This document shows, one piece after another, positions 44,948 to 54,202 of a stretch of 64,000 nucleotides of DNA. Both the position numbers and the translations under genes were made by a program. The stretch's first letter is position 1. Each line of letters opens with the position of its first letter. The notes below the pieces were generated by a model. The model did not search any database. It was not told the DNA's origin and was given only the letters and a program-made list of their open reading frames with translations. The DNA is from CAVZMI01 sp050011775 (GTDB lineage: Bacteria; Bacteroidota; Ignavibacteria; UBA10030; CAVZMI01): the NCBI GenBank assembly GCA_050011775.1, contig JBEKIL010000001.1, positions 248,001 to 312,000 of the forward strand, in the 5' to 3' direction.

Positions 44948-46081
44948 ATGCAACAGAAAAAAAGGATTGCTGTTGATATTGTTCTTCTGATGATTGCAAC
45001 AATTGCGCTATCGGTAATTTTCTGGAACGGATGCCAGAAAAGCAATAACAGCCCCATCGAGCAGGGCGCAGTGGATAATTCACAGCAAGAGCAACCTGTT
45101 GTGAGCATCAATGATGCCCGAGTACAAGCTGTAATTAAGGTGCAAAACAAGTACACACAGGACATTATGGCGAACAAAGCTGTCGTCGGCACCGCCACAT
45201 GTGTGAACGATGATGGAACGGTAGTCTTCAAAGTATTCGTGAAGGATATGTCCTATGCAAAGCTCAAGGGGCATGGTATAGCAGCCAGTGCCATTCCCGC
45301 TAAAATTGAAAATGTACCGGTTGTCGTGGAAGAAACTGGCGAATTTAAGGCCCTTGCAGCTCATACGGCAAAACAAACTCCGCCGATTCAGCTGGGGACC
45401 TCCGGCGGATGGAGCTACGATCTGGCAAATGGTTATTGCTGCGGCGGAACGCTTGGTTCGCTGGTACAGATCGGGTCCACACAATATGTTTTGAGCAACT
45501 ATCATGTATTGCGAGCCGATATTGTATCGGGAGGAAACAAAAGAGTCGCGACGAACGGTGATCCGATTATTCAGCCCGGATTAATCGATGTAAATTGCAA
45601 AGCCTCTGGTGCCCGGAGCGTGGCAACCCTTGCCGGCTCGGCAAGCCTGCCGAGTTCGAATGTCGATTGTGCCATTGCTCAAGTGGTTCCGGGCATGGTG
45701 CGTACAGATGGGTCGATTCTTGAAATCGGCACAATCTCAAAAAGTACGGTTGCGGCAGCCCTGAGAATGAAAGTAAAAAAGAGCGGACGTACCAGCGGTC
45801 TTACAAGTTCGACGATCGATGGCCTGAACGCTACAGTAAGTGTTACGTATGATAATGAATGTGCAGGCGGAACTGCTTTCACAAAAACATTCACAGGTCA
45901 GATTCTCATCAAAGGCGGTTCATTTATCAAAGCAGGAGATTCAGGATCCCTGATGGTGGAAGATAAAGCGACCAACCCGCGTGCAGTGGGTCTCTGCTTT
46001 GCGGGAAGTAATAAATACGCTGTTGCAAATCCGATCGACGAGGTTCTTTCGTATCTTGGTGCCACAATGGTTGGGAAATAA
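44948..46081 (+). CDS. Trypsin-like serine protease, lipoprotein
   Basis: This 377-residue lipoprotein has a signal peptide ending in a lipobox-like WNGC (acylated C29). The N-terminal domain (about 50-140) ends VPVVVEETGEFKAL. The protease domain carries the chymotrypsin triad H186 (SNYHVL), D240 (NVDCAIAQV) and S332 (AGDSGSLMV). It is predicted to act in the periplasm or on the outer membrane. The N-terminal domain is also found, alone, in the next gene. The AAAAAAGGAG ribosome site is strong and a consensus promoter lies upstream. The target is unknown. Confidence 0.8.
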   Translation: MQQKKRIAVDIVLLMIATIALSVIFWNGCQKSNNSPIEQGAVDNSQQEQPVVSINDARVQAVIKVQNKYTQDIMANKAVVGTATCVNDDGTVVFKVFVKDMSYAKLKGHGIAASAIPAKIENVPVVVEETGEFKALAAHTAKQTPPIQLGTSGGWSYDLANGYCCGGTLGSLVQIGSTQYVLSNYHVLRADIVSGGNKRVATNGDPIIQPGLIDVNCKASGARSVATLAGSASLPSSNVDCAIAQVVPGMVRTDGSILEIGTISKSTVAAALRMKVKKSGRTSGLTSSTIDGLNATVSVTYDNECAGGTAFTKTFTGQILIKGGSFIKAGDSGSLMVEDKATNPRAVGLCFAGSNKYAVANPIDEVLSYLGATMVGK

Positions 46082-46113
46082 ACCGCGTCGAATCGTGTGA
46101 ATATCGAAGGCGT

Positions 46114-46151
46114 AACACCCGCATTCCTTAGCAATGCGGGTGTTTGTTTTT
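46114..46151 (+). terminator. Terminator or attenuator between the two lipoprotein genes
   Basis: AACACCCGCATT and AATGCGGGTGTT form a perfect 12-bp stem with a 7-nt loop, followed by GTTTTTC. It lies 33 nt after the protease gene and in front of the small lipoprotein gene, which may be reached by readthrough. Confidence 0.85.
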
Positions 46152-46163
46152 CAGGGTTGGACC

Positions 46164-46502
46164 ATGGAACATTCGTCAAAGATACGACATTACCCCTTTG
46201 TGTACATCCTGGTTATTCTGATGGTGTACACCGGTTGCAATTCAATACCACAAAAGAAAATTGAAAAGGAACCTATGAAGTCTGCACGAGATATCAATAC
46301 AGTCAAGGAGGCGCACACGCCGGAATTAATGGAAATTCCCGGTGTTGTAGGAGTCTATGTCGGAGCGACGGATGATGGTGCACCATTCATCGGTGTGATG
46401 GTGGTAAAGAAGACGCCGGAACTCGAGCGAAAAATTCCTCCAAAGCTGGAAGGTTATCCGGTACTGGTGGAAGAAACCGGCGAAATCAAACCGCTGAAAT
46501 AG
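46164..46502 (+). CDS. Small lipoprotein homologous to the protease N-terminal domain
   Basis: This 112-residue lipoprotein has a signal peptide (FVYILVILMVYTGC, acylated C25). The remainder aligns with the N-terminal domain of the upstream protease: ELMEIPGVVG, a DDG turn, IPPKLEGYPVLVEETGEIKPL versus IPAKIENVPVVVEETGEFKAL. It could be an inhibitor or chaperone acting like a stand-alone propeptide, or a partner with shared binding. The ATG at 46164 is favoured; an upstream start at 46134 would lie in the terminator stem. It sits 82 nt after the protease stop. Confidence 0.7.
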   Translation: MEHSSKIRHYPFVYILVILMVYTGCNSIPQKKIEKEPMKSARDINTVKEAHTPELMEIPGVVGVYVGATDDGAPFIGVMVVKKTPELERKIPPKLEGYPVLVEETGEIKPLK

Positions 46503-46624
46503 CAGGTACTAAATAAGCTCAGTTTTCCTGTAGTTTTAATAAGTTGCCTCCAGTGTAACTATCTCGAAGACAACGCCGCGCAGATTAATTATTTTGAGAT
46601 CGTCAGACAGAAGTATTGACGATA

Positions 46625-47236
46625 TCAAAATGTGAACGCAATTCCTCCCCCGAAATAAAACATCGAGTTGCCGGTCGCTACATTGAGCGATGTAAAATAA
46701 TACCGGGCAAATGCTTCGAGGCTGAACCAGCGTACGATGGCTAATTCGGCCTGCGGCCCGATATATCCTAAAAAGCCGGCACCGTTATTTTTCAATGATG
46801 CGGATGAGACATACGGAGAAGAACGTGCTTCTGTCCGATAAAGCACACCTACCCCCAATCCACCCTGAATCGACATTCCACTTGTTCCCTGAGCTCCCGT
46901 GATTCGGTATTGACCTGTAAAAAGAACCGGCAGGACAAATTCAGTATACGCTATCGTCGGCCATGCCTCGGCAATCGATTCGGTGAGAAGGTACCCTGTT
47001 TCAAGTCCGATTGCCGAGCGTTGGTCAAGAGAAAACAAAATACCCACCCCACCGCCAAATCCGCCGGCCATTCCACCTGCTTGTGTTCCCGTCAGCGGAT
47101 GAACGGCCGTTGCAGATGCATGAGCGTTAATGATATCGAGTCCGCCCCAGAGATGAATTGAAGTCGCGTCGTAATCGGATTGTGCAAGGAGAATGGGCGG
47201 TATCAGAAGGAAAAGGAAAATAATGAGTGAACGCAT
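46625..47236 (-). CDS. Outer-membrane beta-barrel protein (porin-like)
   Basis: This 203-residue protein has a signal peptide (SLIIFLFLLIPPILLAQS) and an alternating Gly/aromatic pattern ending in the beta strand MFYFGGGIAFTF, which fits an eight-stranded barrel. It resembles the protein at 3826-4431 in layout, including an FGGGVGILF/LETGYLL pattern. The ATG at 47236 has GAGGAG upstream on the minus strand. The function is unknown. It is transcribed singly, convergent with the small lipoprotein gene. Confidence 0.7.
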   Translation of the reverse strand: MRSLIIFLFLLIPPILLAQSDYDATSIHLWGGLDIINAHASATAVHPLTGTQAGGMAGGFGGGVGILFSLDQRSAIGLETGYLLTESIAEAWPTIAYTEFVLPVLFTGQYRITGAQGTSGMSIQGGLGVGVLYRTEARSSPYVSSASLKNNGAGFLGYIGPQAELAIVRWFSLEAFARYYFTSLNVATGNSMFYFGGGIAFTF

Positions 47237-47481
47237 ATGATTTTTCTCCTCTATTTTTATGATATATACAAATATGGTGAATTAGGATTAGAATTCCAAA
47301 TCGCCGTGGGTTCATGTGGTCTTGCTACTCTCTAAAAATTGATCGAGAATTCAAAATATCTAGGAAAATGATTTTTTTCCTTTTTAATTCTCGTCCCGAG
47401 CGTGTTTACCACGAGCTTGTCGAGTGGTCGAGGGATTTACTTTTTCCTTAGAAAAAGCCATTTACCCATTTCTTCTCAATG
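47237..47481. other. Gene-free gap between divergent genes
   Basis: About 245 bp between the minus-strand barrel gene and the DUF2851 promoter, with no convincing coding frame. It holds the ribosome site of the barrel gene and the degenerate repeat CACGAGCTTGTCGAGTGG. Confidence 0.5.
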
Positions 47482-47509
47482 TTGTAACCTCATTTCGTTC
47501 TAATATATA
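47482..47509 (+). promoter_or_regulatory. Candidate promoter of the DUF2851 gene
   Basis: TTGTAA (47482-47487), 16-nt spacer and TATATA (47504-47509), about 115 nt upstream of the ATG. Confidence 0.35.
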
Positions 47510-47625
47510 TAAGTAAGAGTGATAGTTCATTCATTAAATTTTAGCATTTGAATAATCAAAACTCATCTTAATATTTTCATATTCTCTTACACCGGGGACA
47601 ATTTGGCTTTTGGAGTTTTTTTCTA

Positions 47626-49077
47626 ATGATTCATATTCACGAACGTTTTTTGCGCCATATCTGGAGGAAACAATATCTACGCACTCTCGAGCTGATGACA
47701 AGCGACGGCCGCATGCTCGAAATCATTACACCGGGTATCCCGAACGCCGATGCAGGTCCTGATTTTCTCGACGCACGGATTCGTGTTGACGGAAAAATTT
47801 TATGCGGAGACATTGAACTGCACAAGCGGAACGGCGATTGGACGCGTCATCTTCATTCACGTGATAATAAGTACAATCGGGTTGTCCTTCATGTTGTGCT
47901 TTACGATGATCATGCCCCGCATCCTGTTACGGCAAGCGGGAGATCGATTCCCATACTGAGCCTGCAGCGATTTCTTGATGATTCATTCCGGGCGGTGTGG
48001 GATCGTTCGATTGCTGAGGATCGCGCCGAGCGGTCATGCACACTTCCCTGTTCGGGCTTATCTATAGACGCATCTCAGGATGGCCATTTACGGTGGCTTA
48101 CCCATTTATTCAATGAACGAATGGAGCTAAAACTCCGGAGGTTTGAAGGACGGCTGAAGGAGCTGATCGATGAACAAAGGCTTGCATTGCGTGAGCCAAA
48201 ATTACGATATTACGGAGACATTGATGAAATTCCCGTTCCGAATCATGAGTACACACAACATGATTTTGCGCCGCGATGGCTCTGGGAGCAAGTTTTGTAC
48301 GAAGGGATCTTCGAGGCGCTCGGATATTCCAAGAATCGGGAGCCATTTCTCAAACTTGCACGAAATGTGCGTTTGGATTTTTTGCGCGAACGGATTACGG
48401 TATCAAACTCCAATCATGCTGCCGTACTCCAGGCAATTCTCTTTGGAGTTGCAGGATTTCTGTCCGCAGATCGGTGTGAGAGGAAAGGAAATGGCAGTGA
48501 TGATGCAATGATTGTGAATAGTTGGAGAGAGAATGCATCTTTCTATAAAAGAGAACGGCTTCAAAGAGCCGAATGGACTTTCTTTCGCCTTCGACCCAAT
48601 AATTTTCCTACTCGTAGGTTAAAGGCCGGAGCGGTTCTTGTTCAAAGATTTCTTGAGGAAGACATAGTACAAAAAATGATCAGGATTATAAAATTGGATG
48701 GCGCAAACCGTACGCGTATCCGCGAATTGCGATTGTTAATGACGGTCGGCCGTGTTGAACAGAGTGCTCTTCTTGGACGCTTACGAATTGACGATATTAT
48801 TATTAATACCATTCTTCCGCTGACACTTCTCTATGCGCGAGTATTTAAAGATCCTGATATTCGGGAAACGATTCAACATCTCGTAATGGAATATCCGTCG
48901 TTAGGTGAAAATACAATTACTCGATTAATTCGTTCCGCTGTGCCGGGAATCGGGAATTTACTCCACGGCGCTCTGGTTCAGCAGGGAATGCTTCACTTAC
49001 ATAATTTTTATTGTACTGAAAACAGGTGCAAAGAGTGCGAAATCGGGCAGAGAGTTTTTGAAAAAGCCGTAGTATAA
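47626..49077 (+). CDS. DUF2851 family protein
   Basis: This 483-residue protein matches DUF2851 of Bacteroidota: the N-terminal HERFLRHIWRKQYLRTLEL, GPDFLDARIRVDGKILCGDI, the HKRNGDW motif and NYRVVLHVVLYDDH-like strands, with a C-terminal CTENRCKECEIG cysteine group that may bind metal. The acidic and nucleic-acid-like charged residues suggest a nuclease-like fold, but the function is unknown. It is soluble and not exported. It is transcribed alone after a 389-bp gap. Confidence 0.82.
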   Translation: MIHIHERFLRHIWRKQYLRTLELMTSDGRMLEIITPGIPNADAGPDFLDARIRVDGKILCGDIELHKRNGDWTRHLHSRDNKYNRVVLHVVLYDDHAPHPVTASGRSIPILSLQRFLDDSFRAVWDRSIAEDRAERSCTLPCSGLSIDASQDGHLRWLTHLFNERMELKLRRFEGRLKELIDEQRLALREPKLRYYGDIDEIPVPNHEYTQHDFAPRWLWEQVLYEGIFEALGYSKNREPFLKLARNVRLDFLRERITVSNSNHAAVLQAILFGVAGFLSADRCERKGNGSDDAMIVNSWRENASFYKRERLQRAEWTFFRLRPNNFPTRRLKAGAVLVQRFLEEDIVQKMIRIIKLDGANRTRIRELRLLMTVGRVEQSALLGRLRIDDIIINTILPLTLLYARVFKDPDIRETIQHLVMEYPSLGENTITRLIRSAVPGIGNLLHGALVQQGMLHLHNFYCTENRCKECEIGQRVFEKAVV

Positions 49078-49160
49078 GCAGTGAAAACCTATGAAAAGTA
49101 TCTTTTTTTTAAAATAAAAAAGGAACCTACTACCTGTGGTGAGGTATGTATAAAAAATTT

Positions 49161-49795
49161 TCGGCAAAAATGGTATTTCATCTTGTCAGCTTGTAAAAGA
49201 TATTAGTGTCCGGCAAGCTATCACGTTTCATATGTTTCATAGAATCAGAGAATCTATGAGACCCAAAACAAGAAAATCTCAATTAAAAAACATCGTTGAA
49301 GCTGATGAAACTTATATAAGTGGAAAACATAGAGGTAAACGTGACAGAGGATCAGAGAATAAATTCCCAGTGTTTGGAATGGTAAAGAGGCAGGAAGTGG
49401 TTCGATCAATGCCGGTTGAAAGAGTAAACAGTGAGACCTTAAAAGGACTTATTTGGCAGAATGTATCAACAAATGCTCAAATAATTACAGACGAATGGAA
49501 GGCTTATAATAACCTTGAAAAAGAATTTTCTGGACACGGGATTGTAAATCATGGAAAAAAGGATTACATTAAGAATAGTTCTATTCACTTCAATAACATC
49601 GAGAATTTCTGGAGCCTCTTGAAACGTGGCATTCTCGGTATTTATCATCATGTCAGTCCAGAACACCTTAGTCGCTACTGCGATGAGTTCCAATTCCGTT
49701 ATAATTCAAGAAAAGATAATGATACTAAACACTTCACAGCTATGCTTGAACGCTGTGAATGCAGATTAATGTATAAAACACTTATTGTGAAATAA
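49161..49795 (+). pseudogene. IS1595-family (ISXO2-like) transposase, 5' truncated
   Basis: The C-terminal part of an ISXO2/IS1595 transposase is intact: IVEADETYISGKHRGKRDRG (first acidic residue), VSTNAQIITDEWKAYNNL, HGIVNHGKKDYI, and NNIENFWSLLKRGI with the HHVSPEHLSRYCDEFQFRYN end. The frame can be followed upstream to about 49160 (GKNGISSCQLVKDIS), after which a stop closes it, so the N-terminal zinc-binding domain of about 100 residues is missing. It is a decayed mobile element. No inverted repeats are recognised. It abuts the methylase gene by one base. Confidence 0.85.
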
Positions 49796-49796
49796 A

Positions 49797-51596
49797 ATGA
49801 ACGAAAGAAAAACAGAAAATATTGTCAGAAAACATTTTGAAAAATTTTCTGATATATTTATTGAAGAAAAAAAATCTGATAATATCAAAGTCAATAAATT
49901 GTTAAAGCATGCATCTAAAAAAGGTGAGGGCTGCGGTTATCCGGAGTTTATTATTACCTATATTAATAATTATGAATTTCTTATTGTCGTTGAATGCAAG
50001 AGTAATATAAAAAAACATGAAAGTAAAACAGGCGATAAATATGCTGATTTTGCAGTTGATGGCGTAAAATTATACGCTTCTTTCTTGGCAAAAGAATTTG
50101 ATGTGCTTGCAATCGCGGTGAGTGGTGAAAAACAAAGCGAGCTAAAAATATCTCATTTCCTTTTCCTAAAAGGAAAAACAATACCAACCCAAATATTCTC
50201 TAATAAATTATTAGATACCAAAAGTTATCTTGACGGTTATACCAAAAGTCCGGAAAAATTCAGACAAGATTATGAAACATTATTATTATTCTCTAAAGAT
50301 TTGAATGAAGATCTCCATGCAAAAAAGGTTACAGAGTCAAATAGAAGCTTGTTGATTAGTGGTATATTGATAGCCTTAGAAAATGAAGCATTCCGATCAT
50401 CATATAAGCAACATAAAAAACCAAAAAATTTAGCAGATAATTTGGTAGAAACAGTTACTGCTGAATTAAAAAATGCGAACCTAAAACTTGATAATTTAGA
50501 GAATCTAAAGACAGCATATTCATTTATTAAAACCCATACATCTTTATCCGGAGAAAGGGATGTCCTTGTAAAACTCATTGAGAGCATAGATACAAACGTA
50601 AATAAATTTATTAAAACCCATAAATATTTTGACGTGCTAGGTCAATTCTATATTGAATTTCTACAATATGCCAATAGTGACAAAGGACTTGGGATAGTTA
50701 TCACCCCTCCGCACATTACAGAATTATTTTCTCTTATAGCAGATGTGAATAAAGATAGTATTGTATATGATAACTGTACAGGAACATCGGGATTTTTGAT
50801 TAGCGCGATGAATCAAATGATCGAAGACGCAAAAAACGATCTTGACAAAATAAAAGAAATTAAAGAAAATCAATTAATAGGTGTAGAATGGCAAGATCAT
50901 ATTTTTGCATTAGCATGCTCGAATATGTTTATTCATCAAGACGGGAAAACAAATATTATTCTCGGAGATTGTTTTGATAGTAAAATTATGGAGGATGTAA
51001 AAAGCCGGAAACCAAATGTAGGATTTTTGAACCCTCCGTATAAAACTAAAAAATCGGGTATTGAAGAATTAAAATTTGTCTTAAACAATTTAGAGGTTTT
51101 AGTGCCACATGGAACCTGTGTCGCCATTTTACCTATGAGTTGTATGCTTGCACAAAGTGGAGAACAATACGAATTAAAGAAAAAGCTATTATCTGAACAT
51201 ACTCTGGAGGCGGTTTTATCAATGCCCGATCAACTGTTCTTCAATTCTGATACGAATGTTGTAACAAGTATAATAGTTGTAACAGCACACAAAGCACATC
51301 CAAAAGCGAAAGAAACGTATTTCGGCTATTGGAAAGATGATGGATTTGTAAAAAGAAAAAATATTGGTCGTGCGGACGTATTTAATAAATGGAGCAATAT
51401 AAGGTCAGAATGGTTATCCAGCTATATAAACAAAAGGAATCAAGCTGGGTTAAGTGTTACAAAAAAAGTAACAGCCGAAGATGAATGGTGTGCTGAGGCA
51501 TATATGGAAACAGATTATTCCAAGCTAACAAAAGAAAATTTTGAAACAGTTTTGAAACGTTTCTATTCATATAAATATATTTATCATAATGGTTAG
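49797..51596 (+). CDS. BcgI-like restriction endonuclease/methyltransferase fusion (RM subunit)
   Basis: This 599-residue protein has an N-terminal PD-(D/E)xK-type nuclease (CGYPEFIITY and LIVVECKS, E66/K68) and a gamma-type N6-adenine methyltransferase with DNCTGTSGFL (about 326) and NPPY (about 411). This order, nuclease fused to the methylase with a separate specificity gene, is that of BcgI-like type IIB enzymes. It should both cut and methylate DNA. The gene is AT-rich compared with its neighbours. It overlaps the specificity gene by 8 nt. Confidence 0.88.
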   Translation: MNERKTENIVRKHFEKFSDIFIEEKKSDNIKVNKLLKHASKKGEGCGYPEFIITYINNYEFLIVVECKSNIKKHESKTGDKYADFAVDGVKLYASFLAKEFDVLAIAVSGEKQSELKISHFLFLKGKTIPTQIFSNKLLDTKSYLDGYTKSPEKFRQDYETLLLFSKDLNEDLHAKKVTESNRSLLISGILIALENEAFRSSYKQHKKPKNLADNLVETVTAELKNANLKLDNLENLKTAYSFIKTHTSLSGERDVLVKLIESIDTNVNKFIKTHKYFDVLGQFYIEFLQYANSDKGLGIVITPPHITELFSLIADVNKDSIVYDNCTGTSGFLISAMNQMIEDAKNDLDKIKEIKENQLIGVEWQDHIFALACSNMFIHQDGKTNIILGDCFDSKIMEDVKSRKPNVGFLNPPYKTKKSGIEELKFVLNNLEVLVPHGTCVAILPMSCMLAQSGEQYELKKKLLSEHTLEAVLSMPDQLFFNSDTNVVTSIIVVTAHKAHPKAKETYFGYWKDDGFVKRKNIGRADVFNKWSNIRSEWLSSYINKRNQAGLSVTKKVTAEDEWCAEAYMETDYSKLTKENFETVLKRFYSYKYIYHNG

Positions 51597-52539
51597 AATT
51601 GATAAATATTTCGATGTTATCTATGGTGTAAATTTAGAATTGATTAAATGTAATATAGTTGATTCAACAAAAGGAATTCCATTTGTTTCCCGAACTTCAA
51701 GAAATAATGGAGTAGATGCTTATGTAGAAAAGATAGATTCAATTAAACCTAATCCGGGGCATACGATTTCCGTTGCGTGTGGCGGAAGTGTACTTTCCTG
51801 TTTTTATCAAGAGGAACCTTATTATTCTGGGAGAGATTTGTTTTATTTGTTGCCAAAGATAAAGTTATCTATAAAAGAAATGCTATATTATTGTTATGCA
51901 ATTCATAGTAATTCTTATAAATATAATTTTGGTAGGCAAGCGAATAGAACATTAAAAGAAATATTAATTCCAGCTAAACATGAAATTCCGAGAGATATTT
52001 TAAACAAACGAGTTCTTCAACCAATTACTGATGATTTTATAATTAAAAATATTGAATTTAAGAAAAAAAGTTGGAAATATTTTCAGATTAAAAAAATATT
52101 TGAATTAAAAAAGTGTAAATGTAATAATGCGGCAAAATTACTGACAGAAGGAAATGATATATATTATATTGGTGCAAAGAAAAGCGAGAATGGTATAATG
52201 TTAAAAGTGTTGAGAGATGAAAATTTGGTATCTAAGGGAAACTGTATCGTATTTATTGGAGATGGACAAGGATCAATTGGATATGCGCTTTATCAAGATA
52301 AGGATTTTATAGGTTCATCAACATTAACATGCGGTTATAATAAAAAATTGAATAAATATAATGGTCTATTTATTGTGACCATATTAGATTTAGAAAGATA
52401 TAGATATTCTTTCGGTAGGAAATACGGCAAAGATAAGATAGCTACATCAAAAATAAAATTGCCCACAAAAAATGGAGAACCGAATTTTAAATTTATGGAA
52501 AACTATATCAAATCGTTACCCTATTCAAATAATATATAA
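51589..52539 (+). CDS. BcgI-like specificity subunit
   Basis: This 316-residue protein has two target-recognition-like halves of similar plan: YFDVIYGVNLELIK with SYKYNFGRQANRTLKEIL, and WKYFQIKKIFELKK with YRYSFGRKYGKDKIATSKIK. The two conserved NFGR/SFGRK blocks end each half. It should recognise a bipartite DNA site for the preceding RM subunit. The ATG at 51589 overlaps the RM stop. Very AT-rich, as with its partner, consistent with horizontal acquisition. Confidence 0.85.
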   Translation: MVRIDKYFDVIYGVNLELIKCNIVDSTKGIPFVSRTSRNNGVDAYVEKIDSIKPNPGHTISVACGGSVLSCFYQEEPYYSGRDLFYLLPKIKLSIKEMLYYCYAIHSNSYKYNFGRQANRTLKEILIPAKHEIPRDILNKRVLQPITDDFIIKNIEFKKKSWKYFQIKKIFELKKCKCNNAAKLLTEGNDIYYIGAKKSENGIMLKVLRDENLVSKGNCIVFIGDGQGSIGYALYQDKDFIGSSTLTCGYNKKLNKYNGLFIVTILDLERYRYSFGRKYGKDKIATSKIKLPTKNGEPNFKFMENYIKSLPYSNNI

Positions 52540-52795
52540 CTAAACCTAAACTACAAAGGAAATCTGTCAATAAATCTATAAAGTACTCCAAGCCCATTAA
52601 TCTACTTCCAAATTTTAATAAGGCAATTAAGTCGATCTTGCGGGGTAAGCCGGAAAAGAAGTAAGAATAAAGTCTGTGTCGGGTTTTATAAGAATTCTCT
52701 GTAATTTAGATGTGTAAAGCGTATAATTGCAAAAAATTACAATAAAAAGGGATATAGTCATCTGTAAATGAAACAGGGGGAGAGGTAAAAAAACA

Positions 52796-53377
52796 TTAGG
52801 AGACGTTTTTATCGAATCTCTTCTTAGCACAGTCAGGGCATATACCATGACTGAAATCGGCCTCGGAATGCTCGGCAATATATACTTCCATTTGATGCCA
52901 TTGTCCGTGCTCATCACGAATACGCTTGCACCAGGAACAGACTATGAGAAATCCGCTTAATCGTTTAACTTCGGCGAGTGCCTGCTGTAGTTCAATATTG
53001 ACCCGCCGGTATTCACTCATCATCTCCTTGATCTTGGAGATAGCATATGCAAATACGATAAAAAGAATGAACTGAATGATAATATTCCACGTAGCCAGCC
53101 AGAATGTAAGAGAAACCCGTCCGAAATAATCAACGCTGGTCCAAACAATTGCCGCTGACAGTGCGGCAAAATATCCGGTTCTACGGCTGACAAACCAGCT
53201 TCCCAATGCGACAGGAATGAAATAGAAAAGCAAGAAGCTATATTCAACACCGGTGTAATAATCTCCGGTTCCTATCAATACAAGAATCAGGATGGTAAGA
53301 AGTGTCAAAGCCGGTTTTGATCTTTGTTCAAGCCATAGGCCCGAGCGAGAAACCAGAGGATGAAAATGCATTTCCAT
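52796..53377 (-). CDS. Membrane protein with C-terminal cysteine pair domain
   Basis: This protein of about 193 residues has several N-terminal helices (ALTLLTILILVLIGTGDYYTG, FLLFYFIPVALGSWFV, FFAALSAAIVW-like, WNIIIQFILFIVFAYAI), a coiled coil, and a C-terminal domain with IVCSWCKRIRDEHGQW, HSEADFSHGICPDC, a two-CxxC pattern seen at the ends of some sensor kinases. It lacks kinase or cyclase domains, so it may be a truncated or stand-alone sensor. The ATG at 53377 is preferred (AAGGAC upstream); an ATG at 53416 is possible. Confidence 0.6.
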   Translation of the reverse strand: MEMHFHPLVSRSGLWLEQRSKPALTLLTILILVLIGTGDYYTGVEYSFLLFYFIPVALGSWFVSRRTGYFAALSAAIVWTSVDYFGRVSLTFWLATWNIIIQFILFIVFAYAISKIKEMMSEYRRVNIELQQALAEVKRLSGFLIVCSWCKRIRDEHGQWHQMEVYIAEHSEADFSHGICPDCAKKRFDKNVS

Positions 53378-53509
53378 TTTGTATGTCCTTGAGGACGTAA
53401 GAAGAATATATTTCATCTTCTATATTGAACGACAATATACCTGAAATAATTACACTGTGCAAACCGGAAACATTTGGATTTTTGATGTGGTCTTTCTACA
53501 TTACTCTGG

Positions 53510-54202
53510 ATGAAACGCCTTATTATCATAGGTTTCGTATTTTTCTTTGGGATGAGCGCATCCCTGGCACAGGAGAAACCTCTTCCAATGAAATCAGATA
53601 AATTTCCAAGCCAGGTCCGTATTGCACGTCTGAAGTACAGTGGTGGCGGGGATTGGTACAATGATCCCTCAGAGGAAGTAAACCTCTTGAATTTTGTCCA
53701 CCAGAATACAGGAATCGACGTTGATCCCGAGTACACCTTTGTCGAGCTATCGGATGAAAAGCTGTTTTCTTATCCTATTCTGTTCATGACAGGACATGGG
53801 AACGCAGTATTCAGTGAATATGAAGTCAAACGTTTGCGTGAATATCTCGAGGCCGGCGGGTTCCTCTATGCCGATGACGATTATGGACTCGATAAAGCAT
53901 TTAGAAGGGAAATAAAAAAGGTTTTTCCCGATCTTCCACTTGTCGAGTTGCCCTTTTCGTATGGTTTGTTTCATGTCCATTACGAATTTCCAAGAGGTGT
54001 TCCAAAGACTCATGAGCATGACGGAAAACCACCTCAGGCATTTGGAATATTTCTCAATGGACGGCTTGTCGTTCTCTATACTTATGAATCAAATCCAAGT
54101 GATGGATGGGCCGATCCCGAGGTTCACAAAGATCCTCCGGAGAAACGGCTCGAAGCGCTTCAATTCGGAACAAATATCGTCGTATGGACGTTAACGAAAT
54201 AA
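53510..54202 (+). CDS. DUF4159 domain protein, exported
   Basis: This 230-residue protein has a signal peptide (RLIIIGFVFFFGMSASLA) and the DUF4159 pattern: RIARLKYSGGGDWYNDPSEEVNLL, YPILFMTGHGN, LREYLEAGGFLYADDDYG and the His-containing FHVHYEFPRG. DUF4159 is often encoded beside VWA/BatA and DUF4175 genes and is thought to have an amidotransferase-like fold; function unknown. The stop overlaps the DUF4175 start by TAATG, implying translational coupling. The promoter is shared with the divergent sensor gene. Confidence 0.85.
   Translation: MKRLIIIGFVFFFGMSASLAQEKPLPMKSDKFPSQVRIARLKYSGGGDWYNDPSEEVNLLNFVHQNTGIDVDPEYTFVELSDEKLFSYPILFMTGHGNAVFSEYEVKRLREYLEAGGFLYADDDYGLDKAFRREIKKVFPDLPLVELPFSYGLFHVHYEFPRGVPKTHEHDGKPPQAFGIFLNGRLVVLYTYESNPSDGWADPEVHKDPPEKRLEALQFGTNIVVWTLTK

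Noticed and set aside
49232..49795. A complete transposase gene starting at 49232
   Set aside because: The homologous frame extends upstream of this ATG and lacks the N-terminal domain, so it is a truncated remnant.
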